Positions 36,701-43,639 of a DNA stretch of 64,000 nt are shown one piece after another. The translations under genes were made by a program, and so were the position numbers. Positions within the stretch are counted from its first letter, which is position 1. Every line of letters starts with the position of its first letter. Under the pieces are notes generated by a model, which did no database searches, was not told the DNA's origin, and saw only the letters and a program-made list of their open reading frames with translations. Source of the stretch: Tridacna crocea (lineage: Eukaryota; Mollusca; Bivalvia; Cardiida; Cardiidae); assembly GCA_943736015.1 (NCBI GenBank), contig OX031059.1, forward strand, positions 50,789,159 to 50,853,158. The letters are read 5' to 3'.

Positions 36701-36712
36701 TTGTGTCGACAT
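15541..36712 (-). CDS. UROD: Uroporphyrinogen decarboxylase, ten coding exons
   Basis: Fifth enzyme of heme synthesis; cytosolic; decarboxylates the four acetate side chains of uroporphyrinogen III to give coproporphyrinogen III. Ten exons splice in phase with GT-AG borders: 36712-36686, 26487-26382, 25252-25167, 22990-22892, 21775-21614, 20620-20459, 19439-19302, 18299-18199, 17548-17482, 15705-15541. The product is 370 aa (human about 367). Family landmarks are [10 protein letters not shown] near residues 34-43, FSDIL, GFTGAPW across an exon junction, [22 protein letters not shown] and the C-terminal NLGHG. The start is chosen because the nine codons MSTQLSILE end at GAG/GTGAGT in phase 0 and join DFPLLKND, where the family begins its conserved region. 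The motif human UROD has around Tyr164 (TYM) reads KFM here, one glycine is missing from the following GGG, and FESHAG reads FDSCAG. Intron 1 is 10.2 kb and carries two transposon-like elements and another gene. No clear AATAAA was seen after the stop. Confidence 0.95.
15795..16085 (+). repeat. Dispersed repeat R4, rearranged copy
   Basis: ACAACCGTTACTTTGAATTT (15820 region) and GTGATGCGTCATATTAGACA (16030 region) also occur at 62870-63070 and 63380-63720, but in the reverse order. It lies in UROD intron 9. Confidence 0.6.
16175..16378 (+). repeat. TTAA MITE copy in UROD intron 9
   Basis: Starts TTTAACCAACTGCCAGAC and ends GTGTGGTAAAAAGTTGAA. The core GCTGTTAAGCAGC is changed but still palindromic. 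Confidence 0.8.
16641..16868 (+). repeat. TTAA MITE copy in UROD intron 9
   Basis: Full length with both TTAA ends and an intact core. Confidence 0.92.
16969..17198 (-). repeat. TTAA MITE copy in UROD intron 9
   Basis: Full length, both TTAA ends. Followed at 17262-17446 by a decayed copy lacking a clean core, ending about 35 bp from UROD exon 9. Confidence 0.9.
17482..17548 (-). CDS. UROD: UROD exon 9
   Basis: Codes [19 protein letters not shown] to YSSE. QGNLDP is invariant in the family. Acceptor ATTACAG, donor GAA/GTAAGT. Confidence 0.95.
18199..18299 (-). CDS. UROD: UROD exon 8
   Basis: Codes [14 protein letters not shown] to [10 protein letters not shown] and ends GCCAG/GTAAAT in phase 2. 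The FAKD-HFALE and LDWT blocks are diagnostic of the family. Confidence 0.95.
18400..18631 (-). repeat. TTAA MITE copy in UROD intron 7
   Basis: Starts CTAACTCTTTATCAGACAAC and ends GGTAGAGGTTTAA. The core palindrome is intact, with ACTAGC as centre. Confidence 0.85.
18697..18884 (+). repeat. ~50-bp tandem repeat, four units
   Basis: TCACATAACAATATCTCACT then AATTTTACAT recurs four times with diverged tails. In UROD intron 7. Confidence 0.85.
18990..19175. repeat. Broken TTAA MITE fragments in UROD intron 7
   Basis: Pieces of the core (TTGTGGGAAAAGCAGAAAATG) and both flank blocks, out of order. Confidence 0.6.
19302..19439 (-). CDS. UROD: UROD exon 7
   Basis: 46 codons, [20 protein letters not shown] to GKTPVPM. 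The serine of FDSCAG is the conserved Ser219 position; the following His of the human protein is Cys here. Donor ATG/GTAAGT. Confidence 0.95.
19797..20440. repeat. Cluster of TTAA MITE copies in UROD intron 6
   Basis: 19797-20012 is a decayed copy. 20142-20343 ('-') is nearly complete with core GAAAATGCTGGTTACCAGTA. 20344-20440 is a right-end fragment. The cluster ends within 20 bp of UROD exon 6. Confidence 0.8.
20459..20620 (-). CDS. UROD: UROD exon 6
   Basis: 54 codons, [13 protein letters not shown] to [12 protein letters not shown]. The position equivalent to human Tyr164 appears to be Phe (LMKFM against LMTYM), and the glycine run is one residue shorter than in human. Confidence 0.94.
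20648..20882 (-). repeat. TTAA MITE copy in UROD intron 5
   Basis: Both TTAA ends and an intact core; a short CAGTGTTTT insertion follows the core. A degraded neighbour extends to about 21065. Confidence 0.88.
21332..21558 (-). repeat. TTAA MITE, subtype C (GCAATTTCACC core)
   Basis: Ends are CCCTTTACTCCATAAGGC and ATGGAGTAAAGGGTTAA. The core is TTGCTTGTCATGAGCAA with arms GCAAAAGGTGAAA. It differs from the main type at many paired positions yet is still palindromic. Sister copies are at 41379 and 43083. It lies 56 bp from UROD exon 5. Confidence 0.9.
21614..21775 (-). CDS. UROD: UROD exon 5
   Basis: 54 codons from [13 protein letters not shown] to [10 protein letters not shown]. It covers the variable loop and the strand leading to GAPW; the tryptophan is the first codon of the next exon. 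Confidence 0.94.
22204..22295. repeat. Dispersed GCAGGCTGATCC repeat, short copy
   Basis: TAGCCTGCGGGGACTGTGCA then GGCTGATCCAAGAAGACACT; same family as 13086. Confidence 0.55.
22343..22562 (-). repeat. TTAA MITE copy in UROD intron 4
   Basis: Full copy; the core has one arm mismatch (GGTTACCTACATTTTC). A second, decayed copy spans about 22690-22860, ending 30 bp from UROD exon 4. Confidence 0.88.
22892..22990 (-). CDS. UROD: UROD exon 4 (FSDIL)
   Basis: 33 codons, [20 protein letters not shown] then [13 protein letters not shown]. The aspartate of FSDIL is the catalytic aspartate of the family (Asp86 in human). Clean TTTTTCAG acceptor and AAG/GTAAGT donor. Confidence 0.95.
23108..23542. 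repeat. Two TTAA MITE copies fused without TTAA
   Basis: 23108-23317 ('-') loses its last ~15 bp and joins 23318-23542 ('+'), which lacks its first TTAA. The junction AGTAGGGAGCCTTTACC suggests deletion between two abutting copies. Confidence 0.85.
23634..23984 (+). repeat. TTAA MITE interrupted by a SINE
   Basis: MITE sequence stops after CCCGGCTTTTA and resumes with CCCTGCTTTTA. The copy otherwise has both TTAA ends and an intact core. Confidence 0.88.
23665..23778 (+). mobile_element. SINE with GGCGTTAAACCCC tail, in a MITE
   Basis: A ~114-bp insert ending TTAAAGTGGCGTTAAACCCC, AAACACAAGCAACAACCAA. The tail is typical of molluscan SINEs. An 11-bp target duplication (CCC-GCTTTTA, one mismatch) flanks it. 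Confidence 0.75.
23985..24294 (+). repeat. TTAA MITE fragment and copy
   Basis: 23985-24080 is a right-end fragment. 24077-24294 is a copy with a deleted core arm, ending GTTTGGTAAAGAGT, directly abutting the SINE-like repeat at 24295. Confidence 0.8.
24295..24490 (+). repeat. tRNA-like SINE, copy 2
   Basis: Has the B-box-like GGGTTTGATACCCGGG, then TTTTTCATTGGCCCACACAT, TCGGCGCAAGTAGTGGTGTA and a tail TTGTTTCTCAATTGATGTAA. The same element lies inverted at 1140-1330. Confidence 0.7.
24642..24870 (+). repeat. TTAA MITE copy next to duplicated UROD exon piece
   Basis: Full copy with intact core and both TTAA ends. A core-deleted fragment precedes it at 24490-24605. Confidence 0.9.
24871..24923 (-). 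pseudogene. Partial duplicate of UROD exon 3 and its donor
   Basis: CCAGTAGGGTGATTTCACA then TATCAGGATTTTTC match exon 3 and its splice donor at 25160-25210, with a 5-bp deletion and a few substitutions. It is too short and frameshifted to code. Confidence 0.8.
24924..25151 (-). repeat. TTAA MITE copy between the two exon 3 pieces
   Basis: Opposite in orientation to the copy at 24642. The left TTAA is lost (TCACTCTTTACC); the right end GGTTAA leads straight into intron sequence 15 bp before exon 3. Confidence 0.88.
25167..25252 (-). CDS. UROD: UROD exon 3
   Basis: Codes the [19 protein letters not shown] stretch and ends EITLQ, matching the family's E-x-TLQ just before PLRRF. A decayed partial copy of this exon lies downstream in the intron at 24871-24923. 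Confidence 0.93.
25375..25836. repeat. Two TTAA MITE copies in UROD intron 2
   Basis: 25375-25602 ('-') is almost perfect. 25636-25836 ('+') has a shortened core and loses its right end at TCTAAAATTTTCT. Confidence 0.88.
26155..26340. repeat. Decayed TTAA MITE in UROD intron 2
   Basis: Recognisable flank (ATTTTAGACTTATCTGAAC) and core remnant (AAAATGCTGGTTTCAAGC) only. It ends about 40 bp from UROD exon 2. Confidence 0.6.
26382..26487 (-). CDS. UROD: UROD exon 2 (substrate-binding MRQAGRYLP)
   Basis: Starts DFPLLKND after a TTTGAAG acceptor and ends CCAG/GTTTTT in phase 1. It carries the two arginines of MRQAGR that bind the porphyrinogen carboxylates in this family. There is no in-frame ATG directly upstream, so a separate first exon is required. 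Confidence 0.93.
26553..26782 (-). repeat. TTAA MITE copy in UROD intron 1
   Basis: Left end TTAACTCTTTACTTATTGAC; core AAATGCTTGTTATCAGCATT. The right end is replaced after TCAGGGTCAGTAAG. Confidence 0.75.
26870..26970. repeat. Short palindrome GATCAGACTGCACA
   Basis: AGATCAGACTGCACAAAATG and GTGCAGTCTGATCT form a hairpin, with TGTAGATC/GATCTACA further out. A diverged relative is at 45235-45300. Confidence 0.75.
27030..27646 (-). repeat. TTAA MITE, subtype with CTCGTTA core, carrying the nested MITE
   Basis: Host copy of the 27173-27557 insertion. Ends TTAACCCTTTCCCAAACGAC and GTTTAGGAAAGTGTTAA. Without the insert it is 228 bp, the family length. Confidence 0.9.
27173..27557. mobile_element. 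Nested 385-bp MITE with 32-bp perfect inverted ends
   Basis: Ends GGTTCATGTAAAGTGTTTAT then TTTGCTTAATTT are perfect inverted repeats of 32 bp. TTAA flanks both sides (27169-27172, 27558-27561). It splits the centre of a TTAA MITE of the CTCGTTA subtype, which continues on both sides. TTAA duplication suggests piggyBac-type mobilisation. Perfect ends imply a recent insertion. Confidence 0.9.
27705..30526. mobile_element. Element B: 2.8-kb DNA transposon-like unit in UROD intron 1
   Basis: Termini are inverted repeats of about 30 bp, CAGTCATTCTC(A/C)AAAAATG then GGTACAATTAC, with one mismatch. TTAT flanks both ends (27701-27704, 30527-30530), a probable 4-bp target duplication. The interior has no transposase but has ten copies of a 14-bp motif, GTTACGGATGTTAG and close variants, in both orientations: 27893, 28265, 28610, 29073, 29240, 29412, 29753, 29769, 29926, 30115. 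I cannot place it in a named superfamily. Confidence 0.75.
30556..31820 (+). repeat. Left arm satellite of element C, six ~198-bp units
   Basis: The marker ATACATTCAAAACACTT recurs at about 30634, 30832, 31029, 31228, 31449 and 31647. One spacing is 22 bp longer because a short ATTACCGAATTACACTGTAT block is doubled. Each unit has several TACCGAATTAYAC motifs in both orientations. Confidence 0.9.
31832..32015 (+). repeat. TTAA MITE copy at the inner edge of element C left arm
   Basis: The first TTAA is missing; it starts TTTTACCCCCTGTTTGACGC directly after the arm satellite. The core is degraded on one side. The 32016-32547 stretch after it has only core remnants and no gene. Confidence 0.8.
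32548..33342. repeat. Direct ~260-300-bp duplication with an intact MITE between
   Basis: 32548-32804 and 33042-33342 are near-identical. They share TCTCGTCTGCATGCATATGC and GAAAATGCTGATTAACGGCA; the second copy has a ~60-bp insertion. A full TTAA MITE (32805-33033) sits at the junction. A third, shorter copy lies at 33620-33715. Confidence 0.8.
32805..33033 (-). repeat. TTAA MITE copy inside element C
   Basis: Both TTAA ends and an intact core. It sits between the duplicated units described at 32548-33342. Confidence 0.9.
33343..33747. repeat. Degenerate MITE half and third duplication copy downstream of SGNH
   Basis: 33343-33510 matches the right-end and left-end blocks of the TTAA MITE without a clean palindrome. 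33620-33715 repeats the GAAAACATTGTAGGATATGG unit. This is the 3' flank of the SGNH gene; no polyadenylation hexamer stands out. Confidence 0.5.
33748..34596 (-). CDS. SGNH/GDSL-type hydrolase-like protein, two exons, inside element C
   Basis: Exon 1 is 34596-34522 and ends ATGGAG/GTATGA. Exon 2 is 34197-33748 and starts after a T-rich tract ending TGTCAG. They join in phase 0 into a 174-aa protein. Block I is YGDSYVKR (nucleophile Ser near residue 11), the oxyanion-hole block is NIGGND, and the C-terminal block is DEDRIHLND with the catalytic D-x-x-H. All the SGNH catalytic positions are present, so a working esterase/lipase-like hydrolase is possible. There is no signal peptide, so a cytosolic location is likely. 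The substrate cannot be told. The gene lies in UROD intron 1, on the same strand, between the inverted arms of element C, so it may be transposon cargo. Small SGNH proteins of this kind occur uncharacterised in bivalves. The open frame over both exons argues against a dead copy. Confidence 0.8.
34600..35039. other. Spacer between SGNH gene and right arm
   Basis: AT-rich, no open frame of note and no recognised repeat. It would hold the SGNH promoter and 5' UTR, but no core element can be named. Confidence 0.4.
35040..36520 (-). repeat. Right arm of element C, TAATTCGGTA motif array
   Basis: Same TACCGAATTA motif in inverted sense, but different unit sequence. GTGTAATTCGGTACTTCGTT recurs at about 35300, 35685 and 35910. 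Motif conservation with divergent spacer suggests the motif itself is what is maintained. Confidence 0.85.
36686..36712 (-). CDS. UROD: UROD exon 1 (start codon, 9 codons)
   Basis: Codes MSTQLSILE and ends at TTAGAG/GTGAGT, a strong donor. A separate 62-codon reading frame starting at the ATG at 36872 overlaps this exon in another frame. It would act as an upstream ORF if transcription starts above it. The exon is tiny, as is the human first coding exon. Confidence 0.85.
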
Positions 36713-36874
36713 GGCTTTCTTTACGTCTTAGAGAGTGATCTCCCTTGACTCGTATGGTATCCAGGCTTTCTGGTACTGGTTCCCCTTTATACGTACGTAA
36801 AATACCGAGACAATCATTACAACTCGGCCAATTCCGTAGTAACGTCATTACATTCAGCAAAGCTTGAGTCACGC

Positions 36875-37010
36875 TACGATACAGTTTTACGGAAACAACC
36901 GGATTTTGACAAGCGTATCAACAAATCGACCGAGATTTGCCGAGTGATTAGTTAAGTTGCCTTTTGACTAGAACTTGTTCATCGTGTTACGGAAACCGGA
37001 TTCACTCTTA
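36875..37010 (-). promoter_or_regulatory. Candidate UROD promoter region
   Basis: Upstream of the UROD start, two stretches 100 bp apart share TTACGGAAA followed by an ETS-type CCGGAT core (CCGGA at 36899-36903 and 36996-37000). CpGs are commoner here than in the flanks. ETS-family sites are usual in housekeeping promoters. No TATA box is evident. Inference from position and motif only. Confidence 0.35.
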
Positions 37011-37169
37011 TTCCCCTGCGGCTAGTTATTGTTTGACAGATAGGGAAGATTATTTGACGATGAATAAACATCCTGGTATTTTCGGTGCAAAGTATCATAT
37101 TTTAGATATCTACGTAAAAAGTCATAAAAACATGTTAGAAAAATCGAATCAGCCAACATAGATACGCTA

Positions 37170-37516
37170 TCACGAATTCCCAACTTTTGACAACTCTTAG
37201 AGGCTAAAGCTTTGAAAGTATCGCGAGTAAAGGAGAAAATGCTGCTAACCGGCATTTTACTCTTTTCACACAATATTTTACCCATCAAAGAGTTTACATA
37301 TCACCACACAATCCTTTTGACGACCTTGCGGAAGAAGTCTTTGGAAAACAATGTAGGTAAAGGAGAAAATGCTGGTGACCGGTATTTTCTCCTTTTCCCA
37401 CAATGTTTTCAACCCTTCACAAAAAAAAAGAAAAATGTTCAGTCACTTTTGGTTTATCGTCTGCAAATGCTTTCGATTTTGACAAACTTAAAATTTTGTC
37501 ATTTGGTAAAGAATTG
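37170..37516 (+). repeat. TTAA MITE copy and fragment upstream of UROD
   Basis: 37170-37290 is a core fragment with a changed centre (GCTGCTAACCGGC). 37301-37516 is a fuller copy ending TTTGGTAAAGAATTGCC. Both are upstream of the candidate promoter. Confidence 0.8.
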
Positions 37517-37649
37517 CCATCTAAAAATGCATTGAATTTGGTAGAATCCAAAGATTTGACGTTTGATAAAGATTTAAGCCTAAAAGGAAATGGTATAATT
37601 AAAGAAACAAATGATTCCGTTTACTGTTTACGTGTCAATCAAGGTCAGT

Positions 37650-37848
37650 GCCCGTATTCACCAACCATTCTTGAGAATATTAACTCTTGGTCTTATTCTC
37701 CAAGGTTTTCTAAATTTGTCAGTAACCTAACTTCTGATTGGCTAAACCAAATGCTTTAGCCATCATAAGTTGTGTTACTTACAAATGTAGAAAACTCTGG
37801 AGAATAAGACAAAAAAATATTCTTAAGAATGGTTGTGAATTCGGGCCC
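37650..37848. mobile_element. CCAAT-box palindromic MITE, copy 2
   Basis: Ends GCCCGTATTCACCAACC and GGTTGTGAATTCGGGC. The centre GATTGGCTAAACC..GCTTTAGCCATC has lost one CCAAT box. Confidence 0.88.
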
Positions 37849-38202
37849 AGACTGAACAAAAAGTTAAACTTGATATAGGTTCTCCTTGGTCTGCTAAATA
37901 GTAAAATATTCTTAAATTTTATTGCAATAAAGTATAGACTTATTAGTTTTCCCTAAGCCTTAACTATTTGCAAATGATTACATTACTGTACTTCAAATGA
38001 TGAGATTTTTCCTCCCTGTTATTGTAGAAAACATAGTAAAGCGCCTACATCGAGCAAAATTTCAGTTGTTGTCTGCGATTCAGTGTTCTTGTCATCAGTC
38101 GAATGACTGCCCTTACCAAAATGAAACATCCTTATTTTATATAAAACCCTCATTACCACTTTTTGCAAGGTCTTTTGATCCTAGTATAGAGAAATTTTGC
38201 AA

Positions 38203-38430
38203 TAACCCTTTACCAAACGAAAGAATTTTAGACTCGGCCAAATTGAAAGCATTTGCAGGTGACAAAATAAATGTCACTCAAATATTGAAATTTGTTTCCA
38301 GCAGGGTAGAAAAGATTGTGGGAAAAGGAGAAAATGCTGGTTGCCAGCATTTTCTCTGTTTCCCACAATGTTTTCAAAAGGCTTCTATCTCAGGGTCGTA
38401 AAATCCAGGGATTATTTGATAAAGGGTTAA
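38203..38430 (-). repeat. TTAA MITE copy
   Basis: Starts TAACCCTTTACCAAACGA; core GCTGGTTGCCAGC; ends TTTGATAAAGGGTTAA. Confidence 0.88.
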
Positions 38431-39460
38431 ACTTAAAAGGTTGATGTTCTACATCATGAACTATGGACTCTGTTCTTTCCTCCCTCTCTCTCTCTCTCTC
38501 TTTTATTGCCGAGAAAACAATTAATCAATTAACATTGCATGGGAGGAAACTCATATTGATACTTTCATTTTTGGCTACTCAATAAAAGTTATGTTTCCTG
38601 ATCTGGAACAGAGAACATAATACATAATGTCTTCTTATTGTTTTTCAAAAAAAAAACAAGCCGAAATTTGTACTACAGTTTGTTCTGCAAAAAAAACCTT
38701 TATAATTAACTGAAATCTACACTCAATTTTACAGGCTTGGCAAAACAAATTGACAGTATGGATCCAAGATCAGACTGCATTTAAAATCTATAAAAACATG
38801 TAAGTCATGCTCCTGAAAAAGGGGGCCAAACACACTTCCTAATGTAGATTACCAAAAAAGTCATCATACACAACATTCCATGACTTCATTTTGTTGAAAA
38901 GTTGGCTGGATCATGAGGTGACATGCAAAAAATTTGCGAAAATGAAAAATTTCTCCCCAGGTCAGCCTACACAGGCTGACCTGGGTCAATAGTTTTCTCA
39001 AACGCATTTAGCCCCCTTTTCACAGAACATGGTTAGTATTGTTAATCAACATTGACAAATTTCAATACATATAATTATACCTGTAGAAAAAATAACTATG
39101 AAATGTCAACAAATGTCATGTTACGTAGCGTATCTGATCCCGATCCTTATTCCTTACATGGCACTGTGAACAGAGACTGAGTTAAATTGGCGTGGATATG
39201 ATAATTTTGTTGTTGCTGAAAGAAGTGAGTTCCTTTGTTTTCAGCCAGTAACTTTGAATTTTTTTTTTTGCAGCCATAATAACGAAAAGACAAGAGAAAA
39301 TAACAAAGACACGTGCAGTAAAACCTGTCTGTTTATTTACTAATTATTTGTCTTTTTCCTAATTTTCTTTAGCATTCGCTTCCCTTTCGCTTCCAGTTGA
39401 TTTTCATTAAAATCAAAATCAAAATCAACTGCACTAACTCGAAGACTGGTGAAATCGAGA
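38431..39460. other. Intergenic stretch, no gene
   Basis: Has a CT microsatellite at 38485-38503 and a GCAGGCTGACC-type dispersed repeat at 38950-39030 (AGGTCAGCCTACACAGGCTG). The rest is AT-rich unique sequence. Confidence 0.5.
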
Positions 39461-40310
39461 ATGTCTAATTGTCCAAGGGAGAAAACTCAAACTTACCTAT
39501 TTCTTTAGTAATGTCAGAGTGACGTCCCTTGCTGCACTGAGATTTGAGTGGATTATTTAGGTCTACTTCCAGACAATTAAAAGAGAATTTTAAGAAGTTA
39601 AAGAACATTTATGTTTGATAATAAATCGGTAGTCTCCCTTTCATCTGAACACAACAACCGCGAAAAGTTCAGTAACAGAAAGAAAGCCTAGATTGTTTTT
39701 CGTGATGAGATTTTATACCGAGCGGTAACTTCACATTTATTCAGGTAATAAAACATTCAATAAATCGGTGAGAAAAATTCAATCAGATAGGTTACTACAC
39801 ATAGGCCTGTAGACACGTCGAATAAACCAGACTAGATGTAGCTAGGTCAAGGTTTCCGTCTCTCAAGCACATAATTAATTTTTGTGAAATGAGCAGAATA
39901 ATACTTTCATTTTCAATTTAGTTTAATGACTTAAAATTGAGTATAAAGGTTTTCAACATGTTCAAATAATGTGCGTTACATCCCTACGTCAATTTTTTTT
40001 CTAACGGGGTGTGTGTAAATGTTTATTCCACATAAGGTGTCATTAAAAGTCTCGTTACGCTCGAACGCAGGCATCATTTCAATCCAAAATCGAAAAGGCC
40101 ACATGCAGCCTTGGACAGAATTCTCAGCAAAATTTTAGTAATACTTTTTTTTCCAGGTACCGTTTTTTTAAGGTAAAAAATATTGATTGCTGATCGCAAC
40201 ATCCGTGGGGAGAAAGAAAAGAGGAAAATGGGGTCACAACAAGGGAAGTCACTCTGCATAAATTTGACTTTAAGATTGTATGAGTTTTCTCCCTTAGACC
40301 ATAAAATAAA
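39461..40310. repeat. Dispersed repeat with AAGGGAGAAAACTC ends, copy 1
   Basis: Starts AAGGGAGAAAACTC and ends GAGTTTTCTCCCTTAGACCA, with GGTCACAACAAGGGAAGTCA near the right end. The same blocks occur at 43640-44765. AAGGGAGA-type motifs are common in molluscan genomes. Confidence 0.45.
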
Positions 40311-40559
40311 GGATCAGATATTTTTACTTATTCATATTAGATTTAGATGTATAGTTTGACAACTGGATGAAATAGCTGATAATCATCACTAAGCAAATCA
40401 CTGAAGGCAACAGACCACCAGCGTAATTATGTTATAAAAAAAAATGCTTTTGATACTCATGTTTTCTCAAAAAACATATTTTCATTGGATACTTAACAAA
40501 GTCTGTACACTTTGTCCAAACTGAAATTTTTGCTGAATATTTGAGACAGTTATTTAATC

Positions 40560-41370
40560 CTTCATCAAACAAACTTGTGATACTTAGACCCTGAGAGAAA
40601 GAATATCTGAAAACATTGCTGGAAAAACAAAACCTGCTGGTATACAAGCATTAATTTTAGATAAGCATTTCAATTCTGTTTCCAACAGTGTTTTTATTTT
40701 CATCCAGTTGAAGACAAATCCCATCTTCTTAGCCATATGAAATCTGTGGCCAGAATCAGTTTTAAATGTTGGCATTTTTGGCAAGTGAAAAATTCTGCTT
40801 TCTATTAAGTATTAAACTCCAGATGTGAGTACATGGTACATGGTTTTAACATGTACATGGTTTTAACAGCTCTGAAACAGATGCCTGAAAACATTTTGGA
40901 AAAAGAAGAAAATGCTGTTTGCAAGCATTTTCTCCTTTTTCTCACGATGTTTTCTATCCTTCCCACCAGAAACTTCTATTATTGAGTCACAATAACTTTT
41001 TGTCAGAAAGTGCTTTCCACTTGAACCCGTTCCAAATTTTGTTTGGAACAAACTGAATTTAGCTGTCTCTATAGACAATAAAGTTCACAACTGTACTGCC
41101 TGTTACTGGACTGTATATCTCTAGTAACTACAATATCTGCTATTTTATGAAATATTCTGGCAAAAGGAAATAAATTTTTCAGAAACTCTTCTGCCTGTTT
41201 TTCTGAATACCGTAAGAAATATATAACTGTCTTTAGTCTTTACCAAAAGACAAATTTACAGCCTTGTCCAAAATTGAAATCGTCTGCAGACAATAAATTG
41301 TAGGTGGCTTGAAGGGCGAAATAGGTACTTGATAGGATAGGAATCATTCTTTTCCCACAATGGTTTTGAA
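40560..41370. repeat. Three strongly decayed TTAA MITE copies
   Basis: 40560-40790, 40860-41060 and 41225-41370 keep scattered blocks (AAAACATTGCTGGAAAAAC, AAGCATTTTCTCC, GACAAATTTACAGCC). Palindromes are largely lost; these look like the oldest copies. Confidence 0.55.
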
Positions 41371-41378
41371 AGGGTTTG

Positions 41379-41596
41379 TTAACCCTTTACCACACAAGGC
41401 ATTTCTATGGTATCTCTAATTGACCCTAAATAACAGCAAGTTTCCTATGTGTATCTGGCACCTTTTGATAGCATAGAAAACATTGCGGCAAAAGGTGAAA
41501 TTGCTTATGAAGAGCAATTTCACCTTTTGCCACAATGTTTTCCAAAGGCTCCTACAAGCAATGCGTAGAAATGAGTATCTATGGAGTAAAGGGTTA
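41379..41596 (-). repeat. TTAA MITE, subtype C
   Basis: Both TTAA ends. The core reads TTGCTTATGAAGAGCAA and the flank has CATTTCTATGGTATCTCTAA. Confidence 0.9.
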
Positions 41597-42003
41597 AGAC
41601 AAAAGAGAAATACAGACAAATAGATCTGCAATCACTCCAATATATTTCAATGTTTCAAACTTAAGTAGGCATTTGATTAGAAATAGTGTAAACAACACAA
41701 TAATGATGTATGTAATATTACATGCATATGTATATTGATCTACAGGAACTTGTAGATTGGTGGAAAATTCTCTGTAGGATTTTGTCTTTTCTAAGCATGT
41801 TTTAAATATCCTTTTCTAATGTTTTGAATCATTCTGTTAAAGGTTAGCTCATTATGTCCTGAAACAAGTTTAAAAAAATAGAAAAAAAGCCCTGTATAAT
41901 ACTCGAAATTCGGGTTTTGTAACAAGACATTTTCACAAGGCTGTTAATACTAAACTTTTGTTTTTTCACGTATTAGATGCTAAATAATTTGTGAAGAATC
42001 CCT
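41597..42003. other. AT-rich stretch, no gene
   Basis: No repeat or coding signal recognised. Confidence 0.4.
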
Positions 42004-42398
42004 TTAACCCTCTACCAAACAAAATGTTCTAAAATACCTGAGGGCAAAGGACTTTGAGAGATGCTGGTAAGCAGTATTTCTCCTTTTCTCACCCTCTTAG
42101 AAACAAATCTCATAACTTGAGCCATAAATTATTTGTTGTCTGAAACTGTTTTGAACACTGCTTTGGTAAATTAACTCCTTACCAAAAAACAAATTTATGG
42201 AGTGGTCCAAATTGAAAGCATTTGCAGACGACAAATGTGACTAAAAAAAGAAATTTGATTTGGAAAGGGAAGGGTAGAACACACTGTGGAAAAAAGGAGA
42301 AAATGCTGGTAACCAGCATTTTCTCCTTTTCCTACAATGTTTTCAAAAGGCTTTTTTCTCAGGGTGTCAAAAGACTTCATTGAGTGGTAAAGGGTTAA
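42004..42398 (-). repeat. Two TTAA MITE copies sharing one TTAA
   Basis: 42004-42174 is shortened. 42171-42398 is complete, with core GCTGGTAACCAGC. They overlap by TTAA only, as at 14869. Confidence 0.88.
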
Positions 42399-42699
42399 CC
42401 TTGAGATCCAGCACTTTCAAGTATTTTGGCATCCTAGCGAAATAGCAAATAATGTACTTGCTTGAAATGAAGAAAAATCAGAGAAAAAAAGCTTAGAAAG
42501 CAGTCAGAAACACTTGACTAGTCTTTCTTGATCAGTTAAGTTTATGATAAAACCATCTAGAAAGATCAGTAATTGAACAAAATTTCAGGTTCAATTTTAA
42601 AACAAAAATGAGCAACTCTGTGAGAAATGGGGGTTTGATAAATCTGGGAAACACATATATTGCCAGAAATACACATTAAGGAACATTTGCATAAAGCTT

Positions 42700-42880
42700 C
42701 ATCTCGGACTAACCTGCGCAGTCCGCTTAAGCTGATCCCAAAATGACACTTTCCATCTTTACAATATTTTCTGTTTTGCGCATATCTACGGTAGAACAAA
42801 GTCTCTTGTAGTCATAAAGTTCCGTCTCATATTAGGCTGCACAGACTCATCCAAGATGAAACTTTACGCAAATGTCTGAG
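42700..42880. repeat. Dispersed GCGCAGTCC...GCTGATCCC repeat
   Basis: CATCTCGGACTAACCTGCGC then AGTCCGCTTAAGCTGATCCC, with a second, weaker unit at 42825-42880. Confidence 0.55.
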
Positions 42881-43082
42881 TGCTGCTTTAAAGATGTAGA
42901 AAGCTATATAGACCTATGTTAGATACTTCACAGTTTCTGACAGCTGACATGGGTTGTGATTTGTCAATTTTCTGCACGTTCAAGAGCCATTCTACTTCAT
43001 AAATAGGTCAATACTGAATGAATTTTACAGGTCTATTCATGTATTATGTATAATGTGATGGTACACTGAATCACAGAGATTT

Positions 43083-43286
43083 TAATTTTTACTCCATAGA
43101 TATTCATTTCTACGCATTGCTTGTAGGGGCCTTTGGAAAACTTGTGGCAAAAAGTGAAATTGCTCATCACAATGTTTTCTGTGCTATCAAAAAGTGTCAT
43201 ATACACATAAGAAATGGCTTCATCCTTGCTGTTATTTAGCGTCATTTAGAGATACCTTAGAAATGCCATATGGGGTAAAGGGTTAA
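43083..43286 (+). repeat. TTAA MITE, subtype C, one arm deleted
   Basis: Left end TTTTACTCCATAGATATTC. The core stops at AAATTGCTCATCACAATG, so about 20 bp of the second arm is missing. Ends GGGGTAAAGGGTTAA. Confidence 0.85.
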
Positions 43287-43639
43287 TATAAACCACCTTC
43301 TGCCAAAACATCGTTCATGTATAAAGGTATTTCTAAAAGTGTTAAGTGTGTATGTGTAAAGTTATCATTTTCAACAGGTTTTTAGAACACAGTTTGATAG
43401 AGAGAAAATGCTAGTTTTCTCCAATTCTCTGCCAGTGGTTCAATTAAGGGATCATATATACACGATCCCAGGTTCCTAGGGGCCGATTAGGTATTTTCAT
43501 TTCAGGTATTTCTATTTGATAAAAATATTGTAATAGAGTCGTGAAAAAAATCGTGAAAGTTATTTATTAAACAATAAAATCGGACTGAATCCAACTATAA
43601 CGAGTCCGACCGATTTATGTCTGTGAATATGAGAACGAT

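Noticed and set aside
36345..36872. 175-codon minus-strand ORF starting MTQALLNVMTLL as a gene
   Set aside because: It crosses the strong UROD exon 1 donor at 36686 and runs into element C arm sequence. The short frame from 36712 joins UROD exon 2 in phase, so this is at most an upstream ORF.
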